DNA of 64,000 bases from the NCBI RefSeq assembly GCF_963678635.1, contig NW_026971734.1, positions 64,001 through 128,000 of the forward strand, written 5' to 3'. The position numbers and the translations under genes were made by a program. This document shows, one piece after another, positions 50,798 to 63,661 of this stretch; positions within the stretch are counted from its first letter, which is position 1, and every line of letters begins with the position of its first letter. The stretch comes from Symsagittifera roscoffensis. Its lineage: Eukaryota > Xenacoelomorpha > Acoela > Convolutidae. The notes under the pieces were generated by a model, which saw nothing but the letters and a program-made list of their open reading frames with translations, was not told where the DNA came from and did not search any database.

Positions 50798-52200
50798 TTG
50801 GTATGTTTCGACCGTCTCGACCAAAAATTAGTATGTTTTGATCGTATCGACCAAAAATTGGTATGTTTCGACTCTCTCTATCAAAAATTGGTATGTTTTG
50901 ATCGTATCGACCAAAAATTGGTAAGTTTCAACCGTTTGACTAAACACTGGCAAGTTTCGATCGGCTCGAGTGAAAATTAGTATGCTTCGACCGTCTCGAC
51001 CAAAAATTGGTTTGTTGTGATTGTGTCGACCAAAAATTGGTATGTTAAGATCGTATCGACCTAAAGTTTGTATGTGCTGACCATCTCGACCAAAAATTAA
51101 TATGTTATGATCGTAGCGACCAAAAAGTTTCGACCGCATCGTAGCGACCAAAAATTGATATGTTCTGACCGTCTCGACCAAAAATTGGTATGTTTGATCG
51201 TATCGACCAGAAATTGGTATGTTTCGACAGTTTTGACCAAAATTGGTGTATGTTTTGATTTTATCGACCAAAAACTGGTATGTGTCAATCAACCCGACCA
51301 AAAATTGGTATCGTTTGATTTTATCAACCAAAGTTTGGTATGTTTTGACCGTCTCGACCCAAAAATGGTTTGTTTTGATCGTATCGACTAAAAAATGGTA
51401 TGTTTTGGTCGTCTTGACCCAAAATTGGTATGTTTCGACCGTCTTGACCAAAAAATGGCCTGTTTCGGCGTCTCGAGTGAAGTTTAGTATGTTTTGACCG
51501 TCTCGACCAAAAATTGGTATGTTTGATCGTATCGACCAGAAATTGGTATGTTTCGACAGTTTCGACCAAAATTGGTGTATGTTTTGATTTTTTCGACCAA
51601 AAACTGGTATGTGTCAATCAACCCGACCAAAAATTGGTATCGTTTGATTTTATCAACCAAAATTTGGTATGTTTCGACCGTCTCGACCCAAAAATGGTTT
51701 GTTTTGATCGTATCGACCAAAAAATGGTACGTTGCGATCGTCTCGGCCAAAAACTGGTATGTTCCGACCGCCTCGACCAAAAACGGGTATGCTTTGATAT
51801 TATTGGCTAAAAATTGGTCTGTTTTGACGTTCCTGGCCAAAAAATGGCATGTTTTGACCGTCTCGAGTGAAAATTGGTATGTTTCGACCGTCTCGACCAA
51901 AAACTAGTATTTTTTTGATCGTATCGACCAAAAATTGGTATGTTTCGACCGTCTCGATCAAAAATTGGTATGTGTTGATCGTATCGACCGAAAATTTGTA
52001 AGTATTGACCGTTTGACTAAAAACTGGCATGTTTCGATCTTCTCGAGTTAAAATTATAATGCTTCGACCGTCTCGACCAAAAATTGGTTTGTTGTGATTT
52101 TCTCGACCAAAAAATGGTATGTTAAGATCTTATCGACCTAGAGTTTGTATGTGCTAACCATCTCGACCAAAAATTGATATGTTAGGATTGTAGCGACCAG
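50798..52200. repeat. Terminal long-form unit at the right edge of the 1,257-bp array
   Basis: After 51010 this unit keeps the 148-bp segment (TATGTTAAGATCGTATCGAC, AATTAATATGTTATG, and the junction TTTCGACCGCATCGTAGCG at 51128) that every 1,257-bp unit lacks. It then diverges. A 329-bp tandem duplication follows: TGTTTGATCGTATCGACC at 51191 recurs at 51520, with the second copy continuing to about 51720. By 52000 the order is a diverged relative of the HOR (AGTATTGACCGTTTGAC, CTAGAGTTTGTATGTGC). Confidence 0.82.
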
Positions 52201-53510
52201 AAATTGGTATGTTCGTACAGTCTCGACCAAAAATTGGTTTGTTTTGATCGTATCGACCAGAAATTGTTTTGTTTCGCCCGTATCAACAAAAAATTGTGTT
52301 TCAAACGTCTCGACTAAAAACTGGTATGTTTTGATCGTATCGACAAAAAATTGGTACGTTTCGACACTGTTGACCGAAAACTGGCATTTTCACACCGTCT
52401 CGAGTGAAAATTGTTATGTTTCGATCCTCTCGACCAAAAACTGGTATGTTGTGATTCTATTAACTAAAGTTTGGTATGTTTCGACCGTCTCGAGTAAAAA
52501 TTAGTATGCTTCGACCATCTCGACCAAAAATTGGTTTGTTGTGATTGTCTCGACCAAAAATTGGTATGTTAAGATCGTATCGACCTAAAGTTTGTATGTG
52601 CTGACCATCTCGACCAAAAATTGATATGCTATGATCGTAGCGACCAATAATTTTCGACCGCATCGTAGCGACCAAAAATTGGTATGTTCTGACCGTCTCG
52701 ACCAAAAACTGGTATGTTTGATCGTATCGACCAGAAATTGGTTTGTTTCGACAGTCTCGACCAAAATCGGTGTATGTTTTGATTTTATCGACCAATAACT
52801 GGTATGTTTCAATCGTCCCGACCAAAAGTTGGTATCGTTTGATTTTATCAACCAAAGTTTGGTATGTTTTGACCGTCTCGACCCAAAAATGGTTTGTTTT
52901 GATCGTATCGGCCAAAAATTGTATGTTTTGGTCGTCTTGACCCAAAAGTGGTATGTTTCGACCGCCTTGACCAAAAAATGGTATGCATTGATAGTATTGG
53001 CTAAAAATTTGTCTGTTTTGACGTTCCTGACCGAAAAATGGCATGTTTTGACCATCTCGAGTAAAAATTGGTATGTGTTGATCGTATCGACCAAAAACTC
53101 GTATGTGTTGATCGTATCGACCAAAAACTGGCATGTTTCGATCGTCTCGAGTGAAAATTAGTATTCTTCGACCGTCTCGACCAAAAATATGTTTGTTGTG
53201 ATTGTCTCGACCAAAAAATGGTATGTTAAGATCTTATCGACCTAGAGTTTGTATGTGCTGACCATCTCGACTAAAAATTGATATGTTATGATCGTAGCGA
53301 CCAAAAATTGGTATGTTCGTACAGTCTCGACCAAAAATTGGTTTGTTTTGATCGTATCGACCAGAAATTGTTTTGTTTCGCCCGTATCATCAAAAAATTG
53401 TGTTTCAAACGTCTCGACCCAAAATTGGTATGTTTTGAACGTATCGACAAAAAATTGGTACGTTTCGACAGTGTTGAAAACTGGCATTTCCCTACCGTAT
53501 CGAGTGAAAA

Positions 53511-53962
53511 TTGTTATGTTTCGATCCTCTCCACCAAAAATTAGTATGTTTTGATCGTATCGACCAAAAATTGGTATGTTTCGACCGTCTCTATCAAAAA
53601 TTGGTATCTTTTGATTGTATCGGCCAAAAATTGGTAAGTTTCGACCGTTTGACTAAAAACTGGCATGTTTCGATCGTCTCGAGTGAAAATTAGTATGCTT
53701 CGACCATCTCGACCAAAAATTGGTATCTTTTGATTGTATCGGCCAAAAATTGGTATGTTTCGACCGTCTCGATTGAAAATTGGTATGTTTCGACCGTCTC
53801 GACCAAAAATTAGTATGTTTTGATCGTATCGACCAAAAATTGGTATGTTTCGACCGTCTCTATCAAAAATTGGTATCTTTTGATTGTATCGGCCAAAAAT
53901 TGGTAAGTTTCGACCGTTTGACTAAAAACTGGCATGTTTCGATCGTCTCGAGTGAAAATTAG
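53511..53962. repeat. 269-bp tandem duplication
   Basis: The block around 53535-53693 (AATTAGTATGTTTTGATCG, CCGTCTCTATCAAAAATTGG, GATTGTATCGGCC, GACCGTTTGACTAAAAACTG) recurs 269 bp later at about 53804-53962. The join near 53700-53760 repeats TATCTTTTGATTGTATCGGC. The corresponding right copy at 57321-57503 holds the block only once, so this duplication followed, or was lost after, the 3.7-kb event. Confidence 0.85.
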
Positions 53963-54026
53963 TATGCTTCGACCATCTCGACCAAAAATTGGTTTATTGT
54001 GATTGTCTCGACCAAAAATTGGTATG

Positions 54027-55477
54027 TTAATATCGTATCGACCTAAAATTTGTATGTGCTGACCTTCTCGACCAAAAATAAAAAAAAAATTGATATGTTA
54101 TGATCGTAGCGACCAAAAATTTTCGACCGCATCGTAGCGACCAAATATTGGTATACTCTGACCGTCTCGACCAAAAAATGGTATGTTTCAATCGTATCGA
54201 CCAAACTTTGTACGTTTTGACCACTTCGATAAAAAATTGGTATTTTGCGACAGTCGTGACCAAAAACTGGCTTATTTCGACCGTCTCGACCAAAAACTGG
54301 TTTGTTTTGATTTTATCAATCAAAGTTTGGTTTGTTTTGACCGTATCGGCACAAAATTGGTGTGTTATGATCGTATCGACCTAAAATTGGTGTGGTTTGA
54401 TCGTATCGACCTAAAATTTGTATGCGATGACCGTCTCGACCAAAAATTGATATGTTATGATCGTAGCGACCAAAAAGTGGTATGTCCTGACCATCTCGAC
54501 CAAAAAATGTATGTTTTGATCGTATCGACCAAAAACTGGTATGATTTGATTCTATCAACCAAAGTTTGGTATGTTTCGATCGTCTCGACCAAAACTTGGT
54601 ATGTTTCCACCAACCCGACACAAAATTGTTTGTTTCGATCGTCTCGACCAAAAATTGGTATGTTTTGAATTTATCAACCAAATTTGGTATGTTTCGACCG
54701 TCTCTATCAAAAATTGGAATCTTTTGATTGTATCGGCCAAAAATTGGTAAGTTTCGACCGTTTGACTAAAAACTGGCATGTTTCGATCGTCTCGAGTGAA
54801 AATTAGTATGCTTCGACCATCTCGACCAAAAATTGGTTTATTGTGATTGTCTCGACCACAAATTGGTATGTTAATATCGTATCGACCTAAAATTTGTATG
54901 TGCTGACCTTCTCGACCAAAGTTAAAAAAAAAATTGATATGTTATGATCGTAGCGACCAAAAATTTTCGACCGCATCGTAGCGACCAAATATTGGTATAC
55001 TCTGACCGTCTCGACCAAAAAATGGTATGTTTCAATCGTATCGACCAAACTTTGTACGTTTTGACCATTTCGATAAAAAAATTGGTATTTTTCGACAGTG
55101 GTGACCAAAAACTGGCTTATTTCGACCGTCTCGACCAAAAACTGGTTTGTTTTGATTTTATCAATCAAAGTTTGGTTTGTATTGACCGTATCGGCACAAA
55201 ATTGGTGTGTTATGATCGTATCGACCTAAAATTGGTGTGGTTTGATCGTATCGACCTAAAATTTGTATGCGCTGACCGTCTCGACCAAAAATTGATATGT
55301 TATGATCGTAGCGACCAAAAAGTGGTATGTCCTGACCATCTCGACCAAAAAATGTATGTTTTGATCGTATCGACCAAAAACTGGTATGATTTGATTCTAT
55401 CAACCAAAGTTTGGTATGTTTCGACCGTCTCGACCAAAACTTGGTATGTTTCCACCAACCCGACACAAAATTGGTAG
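54027..55477. repeat. ~844-bp tandem duplication carrying poly-A insertions
   Basis: The monomer order at 54100-54610 recurs at 54944-55455 (offset 844-845 bp), including the off-register junction TTTCGACCGCATCGTAGCG (54121 and 54965) and GACCAAACTTTGTACG. Each copy also has an A run in the same place: A10 at 54080-54089 and A10 at 54924-54933, with slightly different flanks (AAAAAT against AAAGTT). The right-hand block of the 3.7-kb duplication has the single equivalent at 57592-57600 (A9). Confidence 0.85.
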
Positions 55478-55576
55478 GTTTTGACCATTTCGATAAAAAA
55501 TTGGTATTTTTTGACAGTGGTGGCCAAAAACTGGCTTTTTTCGACCGTCTCGACCAAAAATTGGTATGTTTTGAAT

Positions 55577-56563
55577 TTATCAACCAAAGTTTGGTATGTT
55601 TCGACCGTCTCGACACAAAATTAGTGTCTTATGATCGTATCGACCTAAAAAAAGGTATGTTCTGACCGTCTCGATCAAAAAAGGGTATGCTATGATCGTA
55701 GCGACCAAAAATTGGTATGTTTTGACCGTCTCTATAAAAAATTGGTATGTTTTGGTCGTATCGACCAGAAATTGGTATGTTTCGACCCTCTCGACAAAAA
55801 TTTGGTATGTTTTGATTTTATCATTCAAAAATTGGTATGTTTCGACCGTTTTGATTAAAAAATGGTATGCTTCAATCGTATTGACCATAATTTGGTTTGT
55901 TCGACAAAATCGATCAAAAGTTTGTATGTTTCGACAGTTTTGACTAAAAACTGGCTGGTTTTGACCGCCTCGACCAAAAATTGGTATTTTTTGTTTTTAT
56001 CAAACAAATTTTGGTGGGTTTCGAACTTATCGGCACAAAATTGGTGCGTAAGGATCGTATCGACCTAAAATTGATGTGGCTTGGTCGTATTGAACTAAAA
56101 TTTGTATGTGCTGACCATCTCGACCAAAAATTGATATGTAATGATCGTAGCGACCAAAAATTGGTGTGTCCTGACCGTCTCGGCCAAAAATTGTTATGTT
56201 TTGATCGTTTCAATCAGAAATTGGTATGTTTCGCCAGCATCAACCAAAAATTGTTATGTTTTAATTTTATCAAGCGAAAATTGGTATGTTTCGAACGTCT
56301 CAACCAAAAAAGGTATGTTTTGATCGTATCGACCAAAAACTGGTATGATTTGATTCTATCAACCAAAGTTTGGCATGTTTCAACCGTCTCGACCAAAACT
56401 TGGTATGTTTCCACCAACCCGACACGAAATTGTTTGTTTCGATCGTCTCGACCAAAAATTGTTATGTTTTGAATTTATCAACCAAAGTTTGGTATGTTTC
56501 GACCGTCTCGACACAAAATTAGTGTCTTATGATCGTATCGATCTAAAAAAAGGTATGTTCTGA
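55577..56563. repeat. 898-bp spaced direct repeat, also present in the 58.2-59.2 kb copy
   Basis: The stretch with GACACAAAATTAGTGTCTTATG, here quoted only by its core ATTAGTGTCTTATG, and TAAAAAAAGGTATGTTCTG lies near 55620-55665 and again near 56518-56563, 898 bp apart. The counterparts in the right block end near 58270 and 59168. The pair is followed by TCAAAAAAGGGTATGCTATG in all four places. The equal spacing to the 898-bp pair at 18-20 kb appears coincidental, since the monomer content differs. Confidence 0.75.
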
Positions 56564-59500
56564 CCGTCTCGATCAAAAAAGGGTATGCTATGATCGTAGC
56601 GACCAAAATTGGTATGTTTTGACCGTCTCTATAAAAAGTTGGTATGTTTTGGTCGTATCGACCAGAAATTGGTATGTTTCGACCCTCTCGACAAAAATTT
56701 GGTTTGTTCTGATTTGATCATTCAAAAATTGGCATGTTTTGACCATCTCGAGTAAAAATTGGTATGTGTTGATCGTATCGACCAAAAACTCGTATGTGTT
56801 GATCGTATCGACCAAAAACTTGTAAGTTTCGACCGTTTGACTAAAAACTGGCATGTTTCGATCGTCTCGAGTGAAAATTAGTATTCTTCGACCGTCTCGA
56901 CCAAAAATTTGTTTGTTGTGATTGTCTCGACGAAAAAATGGTATGTTAAGATCTTATCGACCTAGAGTTTGTATGTGCTGACCATCTCGACTAAAAATTG
57001 ATATGTTATGATCGTAGTGACCAAAAATTGGTATGTTCGTACAGTCTCGACCAAAAATTGGTTTGTTTTGATTGTATCGACCAGAAATTGTTTTGTTTCG
57101 CCCGTATCAACAAAAAATTGTGTTTCAAACGTCTCGACCCAAAATTGGTATGTTTTGATCGTATCGACAAAAAATTGGTACGTTTCGACAGTGTTGAAAA
57201 CTGGCATTTCCCTACCGTATCGAGTGAAAATTGTTATGTTTCGATCCTCTCGACCAAAAACTGGTATGTTTTGATTCTATCAACTAAAGTTTGGTATGTT
57301 TCGACCGTCTCGAGTGAAAATTGGTATGTTTCGACCGTCTCGACCAAAAATTAGTATGTTTTGATCGTATCGACCAAAAATTGGTATGTTTCGACCGTCT
57401 CTATCAAAAATTGGTATCTTTTGATTGTATCGGCCAAAAATTGGTAAGTTTCGACCGTTTGACTAAAAACTGGCATGTTTCGATCGTCTCGAGTGAAAAT
57501 TAGTATGCTTCGACCATCTCGACCAAAAATTGGTTTATTGTGATTGTCTCGACCTAAAATTTGTATGTGCTGACCTTCTCGACCAAAAATTAAAAAAAAA
57601 TTGACATGTTATGATCGTAGCGACCAAAAATTTTCGACCGCATCGTAGCGACCAAATATTGGTATACTCTGACCGTCTCGACCAAAAAATGGTATGTTTC
57701 AATCGTATCGACCAAACTTTGTACGTTTTGACCACTTCGATAAAAAATTGGTATTTTTCGACAGTCGTGACCAAAAACTGGCTTATTTCGACCGTCTCGA
57801 CCAAAAACTGGTTTGTTTTGATTTTATCAATCAAAGTTTGGTTTGTTTTGACCGTATCGGCACAAAATTGGTGTGTTATGATCGTATCGACCTAAAATTG
57901 GTGTGGTTTGATCGTATCGACCTAAAATTTGTATGCGCTGACCGTCTCGACCAAAAATTGATATGTTATGATCGTAGCGACCAAAAAGTGGTATGTCCTG
58001 ACCATCTCGACCAAAAAATGTATGTTTTGATCGTATCGACCAAAAACTGGTATGATTTGATTCTATCAACCAAAGTTTGGTATGTTTCGACCGTCTCGAC
58101 CAAAACTTGGTATGTTTCCACCAACCCGACACAAAATTGTTTGTTTCGATCGTCTCGACCAAAAATTGGTATGTTTTGAATTTATCAACCAAAGTTTGGT
58201 ATGTTTCGACCGTCTCGACACAAAATTAGTGTCTTATGATCGTATCGACCTAAAAAAAGGTATGTTCTGACCGTCTCGATCAAAAAAGGGTATGCTATGA
58301 TCGTAGCGACCAAAAATTGGTATGTTTTGACCGTCTCTATAAAAAATTGGTATGTTTTGGTCGTATCGACCAGAAATTGGTATGTTTCGACCCTCTCCAC
58401 AAAAATTTGGTATGTTTTGATTTTATCATTCAAAAATTGGTATGTTTCGACCGTTTTGATTAAAAAATGGTATGCTTCAATCGTATTGACCATAATTTGG
58501 TTTGTTTGACAAAATCGATCAAAAGTTTGTATGTTTCGACAGTTTTGACTAAAAACTGGCTGGTTTTGACCGCCTCGACCAAAAATTGGTATTTTTTGTT
58601 TTTATCAAACAAATTTTGGTGGGTTTCGAACTTATCGGCACAAAATTGGTGCGTAAGGATCGTATCGACCTAAAATTGATGTGGCTTGGTCGTATTGAAC
58701 TAAAATTTGTATGTGCTGACCATCTCGACCAAAAATTGATATGTAATGATCGTAGCGACCAAAAATTGGTGTGTCCTGACCGTCTCGGCCAAAAATTGTT
58801 ATGTTTTGATCGTTTCAATCAGAAATTGGTATGTTTCGCCCGCATCAACCAAAAAATGTTATGTTTCAATTTTATCAAGCGAAAATTGGTATGTTTCGAA
58901 CGTCTCAACCAAAAAAGGTATGTTTTGATCGTATCGACCAAAAACTGGTATGATTTGATTCTATCAACCAAAGTTTGGTATGTTTCAACCGTCTCGACCA
59001 AAACTTGGTATGTTTCCACCAACCCGACACAAAATTGTTTGTTTCGATCGTCTCGACCAAAAATTGTTATGTTTTGAATTTATCAACCAAAGTTTGGTAT
59101 GTTTCGACCGTCTCGACACAAAATTAGTGTCTTATGATCGTATCGATCTAAAAAAAGGTATGTTCTGACCGTCTCGATCAAAAAAGGGTATGCTATGATC
59201 GTAGCGACCAAAATTGGTATGTTTTGACCGTCTCTATAAAAAGTTGGTATGTTTTGGTCGTATCGACCAGAAATTAGTATGTTTCGACCCTCTCGACAAA
59301 AATTTGGTTCGTTTTGATTTTATCATTCAAAAATTGGTATGTTTCGACCTTTTTGATTAAAAAATGGTATGCTTCAATCGTATTGACCATAATTTGGTTT
59401 GTTTGACCAAAAGTTGGTATGTTTCGACAGTTTTGACCAAAAACTGGCTGGTTTTGACCGTCTCGACCAAAAATTGGTATTTTTTGTTTTTATAAAACAA

Positions 59501-59634
59501 ATTTTGGTGGTTTTCGAGCTTATCGGCACAAAATTAGTGCGTAATGATCGTATCGACCTAAAATTGATGTGGCTCTGTCGTATTGAACTAAAATTTGTAT
59601 GTCCTGACCGTCTCGGCCAAAAATTGTTTTGTTT

Positions 59635-62600
59635 TGATCGTTTCGATCAGAAATTGGTATGTTTCGCCCGCATCAACCAAAAATTGTTATGTTTTGATTT
59701 TATCAACCACAACTTGGTATGCTTCGAACGTGTCGACCAAAAATTGGTATGTTTTGATCGTATCGACAAAAATTGGTAAGTTTGGACAGTCTCGACCAAA
59801 AACTGGCATATTTCGACAGTCTCGAATGATAAATTGGTATGTTTCGATCCTCTCGACTAAAAAATGGTATGTTTTGATTCTATCAACCAAAATTTGGTAT
59901 GTATCGATCGTTTTGACCAAAAATTGCTATCGTTTGATTGTATCAACCAATATTTGGTATATTTCGACCGTCTCGACCAAAAATTGGTATGTTTTGGTCG
60001 TCTTGACACAAAATTGATATGTTTCGACCATCTTGACCAAAAAATGGCATGTTTCGACCGTCTCGAGTGAAGTTTAGTATGTTTCGACCACCTCGACCAA
60101 AAAGAGGTATGATTTGATAGTATCGACTAAAAATTGGTATGTTTTTTCCTTCTTGACCAAAAAATGGCATGTTTTGACCGTCTCGAGTGAAAATTGGTTT
60201 GTTTCCACCGTCTAGATGAAAAAATGGTATTTTTTGATCTTATTGATCAAAAATTGGTAAGTTTCGACCGTTTTGACCAAAAATTGGAATGCTTCAATCG
60301 TATTGACCATAAATTGGTACGTTTGACCAAATCGATCAAAAAATGGTATGTTTCGACAGTCTTGACCGAAAACTGGCTGGTTCGACCAACAATTGGTATT
60401 TTTTGTTTTTATCAAACAAAGTTTGGTATGTTTCGACCGTATCGGCACAAAGTTGGTGTGGTATGATTGTATCGACCTATAATTTGTACGTGCTGACCAT
60501 CTCGACCAAAAATTGATAGGTTATGATCGTAGCGACCAAAAAGTGGTATGTCCTGACCATCTCGACCAAAAATTGTTATGTTTTGATCGTTTCGTCAGAA
60601 GTTGGTATGTTTTGCCCGCATCAACCAAAAATTGTTATGTTTTGATTTTATCAACCAAAAATTGGTATGCTTCGAACGTCTTGACCAAAAATTGGTATGT
60701 TTTGATCGTATCGACAAAAAATTGGTACGTTTGAACAGTCTCGACCGTCTCATATTTCGACCGTCTCGAATAAAAATTGGTATGTTTCGATCCTCTCGAA
60801 ATAAAAATGGTATGTTTTGATTCCATCAACCAAAGTTTGGTATGTTTCAACCGTCTCGACCAAAAATTGGTATGTTTCGATCGTCTCGACCAAAAATTCC
60901 TATCGTTTGATTTTATCAACCAAAGTTTTGTATGCTTCGACCGTCTCGACCCAAAATTGGTTTGTTTTGATCGTATCGACCTAAAATTGATGTGGTATGA
61001 TCGTATCGAACTAAAAATTGTATGTGCTAACCATCCCGACCAAAAATTGGTATGTAATGATCGTAGCGACCAAAAATTGCTGTATCCTGACCGTCTCGAC
61101 CGAAAATTGTTATGTTTTGATCGTTTCGATCAGAAGCTGGTGTTTAGCCCGCATCCACAAAAAATTGTTATGTTCTGATTGTAATTGTATCAACCAAAAA
61201 TTGGTATGCTTCGAACGTCTCGACCAAAAATTGGTATGTTTTGATCGTATCGACAAAAAATTGGTATGTTTTGACCTTCTTGACCAAAAAATGGCATGTT
61301 TCGACCATCTCGAGTGAAAATTGGTTTGTTTCGACCTGAAAAATTGGTATGTTTTGATCGTATCGATCAAAAATTGGTAAGTTTTGACCGTTTAACTAAA
61401 AATTGGTATGTTTCGAACATCTCGACAAAAAATTGGTATGTTTTGATTTTATCAGTCAAAAATTGGTATGTTTTGACCGTTTCGACCAAAAATTGGAATG
61501 CTTCAATCGTATCGACCATAAATTGGTACGTTTGACCAAATCGATCAAAAAATGGTATGTTTCGACAGTATTGACCGAAAAATAGCTGGTTCGACCAACA
61601 ATTGTTATTTTTTGTTTTTATCAAACAAAGTTTCGTATGTTTCGACCGTATCGGCACAAAATTGGTGTGTTATGATCGTATCGACCTAAGATTGATGTGG
61701 TATGATCGTATCGACCTATAAATTATACGTGCTGATCATCTCGACCAAAAATTGATAGGTTTTGATCGTAGCGACCAAAAAGTGGTGTGTCCTGACCATC
61801 TCGACCAAAAATTGTTATGTTTTGATCGTTTCGATCAGAAATTGGTATGTTTCGCCCGCATCAACCAAAAATTGTTATGTTTTGATTTTATCAACCAAAA
61901 AATGGTATGCTTCGAACGTCTTGACCAAAAATTGGTATCTTTTGATCGTATCGACAAAAAATGGTACGTTTGAACAGTCTCGAACAAAAATTGGCATATT
62001 TCGACCGTCTCGAATGAAAATTGGTATGTTTCAATCCTCTCGACTGAAAAATGGTTTGTTTTGATTCTATCAACCAAAGTTTGGTATGTTTCAACCGTCT
62101 CGACCAAAAATTGGTATGTTTCGATCGTCTCGACCAAAAATTGCTATCGTTTGATTTTATCAACCAAAGTTTAGTATGTTTCGACCGTCTCGACACAAAA
62201 TTGGTTTGTTTTGATCGTATCGACCTAAAATTAATGTGGTATGATCGTATCGAACTAAAATTTGTTTGTGCTGACCATCTCGACCAAAAATTGGTATGTA
62301 ATGATCGTAGCGACCAAAAATTGGTGTGTCCTGACCGTCTCGACCAAAAATTGTTATGTTTTGATCGTTTCGATCAGAAATTGGTGTTTCGCCCGCATCC
62401 ACCAAAAGTTGTTATGTTCTGATTTTATCAACCAAAAATTGGTATGCTTCGAACGTCTCGACCAAAAATTGGTATGTTTTGATCGTATCGACAACAAATT
62501 GGTATGTTTTGACCTTCTTGACCAAAAATTGCTATCGTTTGTTTTTATCAACCAAAGTTTAGTATGTTTCGACCGTCTCGACACAAAATTGGTGTGTTAT

Positions 62601-63661
62601 GATCGTATCGACCTAAGATTGATGTGGTATGATCGTATCGACCTTTAATTTGTACGTGCTGACCATCTCGACCAAAAATTGATAGGTTATGATCGTAGCG
62701 ACCAAAAAATGGTGTGTTCTGACCGTCTCGAACAAAAATTGTTATGTTTTGATCGTTTCGATCAGAAATTGGTGTTTCGCCCGCATCCACCAAAAATTGT
62801 GATGTTCTGATTTTATCAACCAAAAATTGGTATGCTTCGAACGTTTTGACCAAAAATTTGTATGTTTTGATCGTAGCGACCAAAAAGGGGTATATTCTGA
62901 CCATCTCGACCAAAAAATGTTATGTTTTGATCGTTTCGATCAGAAATTGGTATGTTTCGCCCGCATCAACCAAAAATTGTTATGTTTTGATTTTATCAAC
63001 CAAAAGTTGGTATGCTTCGATCGTTTTGACCAAAAATTGGTATGTTTTGATCGTATCGACAAAAAATTGGTATGTTTCAATCCTCTCGACTAAAAATTGC
63101 TATCGTTTGATTTTATCAACCAAAGTTTTGTATGTTTCGACCGTCTCGACCCAAAATTGATTTGTTTTGATCGTATCGACCTAAAATTGATGTGGTATGA
63201 TCGTAACGAACTAAAATTTGTATGTGCTGACCATCTTGACCAAAAATTGGTATGTAATAATCGTAGCGACCAAAAATTGGTTTTCCTGACCGTCTCGACC
63301 GAAAATTGTTGTGTTTTGATCGTTTCGATCAGAAATTGGTATGTTTCGCCCGCATCAACCAAAAACTGTTATGTTTTGATTTTATCAACCAAAAGTTGGT
63401 ATGCTTCGATCGTTTTGACCAAAAATTGGTATGTTTTGATCGTATCGACAAAAAATTGGTATGTTTCAATCCTCTCGACTAAAAATTGCTATCGTTTGAT
63501 TTTATCAACCAAAGTTTTGTATGTTTCGACCGTCTCGACCCAAAATTGATTTGTTTTGATCGTATCGACCTAAAATTGATGTGGTATGATCGTAACGAAC
63601 TAAAATTGGTGTGTCCTGACCGTCTCGACCGAAAATTGTTATGTTTTGATCGTTTCGATCA
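59635..63661. repeat. Cluster of perfect-dyad monomers TGATCGTTTCGATCA
   Basis: The 15-mer TGATCG-TTT-CGATCA, six-base arms around a TTT centre, occurs at 59635, 61118, 61823, 62362, 62750, 62928, 63317 and 63647, and outside the cluster at 28516. Each is followed by GAAATTGG, GAAGCTGG or GAAATTGGT and usually by TTTCGCCCGCATC. A copy near 60587 is broken by a base loss (GATCGTTTCGTCAG). The dyad could form a small hairpin or a two-fold binding site; neither is shown by sequence alone. Confidence 0.8.
62980..63605. repeat. 389-bp tandem duplication
   Basis: The segment GTATGCTTCGATCGTTTTGA, then CAATCCTCTCGACTAAAAATTGC, quoted by the core CCTCTCGACTAAAAATTGC, at about 63010-63110 recurs 389 bp later. 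Both copies continue to GTGGTATGATCGTAACGAAC near 63192 and 63581. They part after CTAAAATT (near 63218 and 63603), where the second copy skips directly to GGTGTGTCCTGACCG. The copies appear nearly identical by eye. Confidence 0.85.

Larger units (their letters stand above)
53242..59310. repeat. ~3.7-kb tandem duplication with internal expansions in the left copy
   Basis: Left copy about 53.24-56.7 kb, right copy about 56.96-59.31 kb. The offset is 3,720 bp at 53278/56998, 3,541 at 53780/57321, 3,511 at 54100/57611, and 2,605 from 55580/58185 through 56375/58980. The step changes mean the left copy holds extra local duplications (269 and about 844 bp) and small whole-monomer differences. Shared peculiarities include AAAAAATTGTGTTTCAAACG (a 24-26-bp monomer near 53391/57111), GTGTTGAAAACTGGC near 53471/57191 and GGTGGGTTTCGAACTTATCG near 56012/58617. 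Confidence 0.83.

Noticed and set aside
54074-54089. Poly-A tail of an inserted retroelement
   Set aside because: Only the A run is present. Both flanks are ordinary monomers in phase order and no element body or target-site duplication is visible.
18230-56563. Common origin of the 898-bp spacings at 18-20 kb and 55.6-56.6 kb
   Set aside because: The monomer order and marker variants differ between the two places, so the equal length is probably chance.
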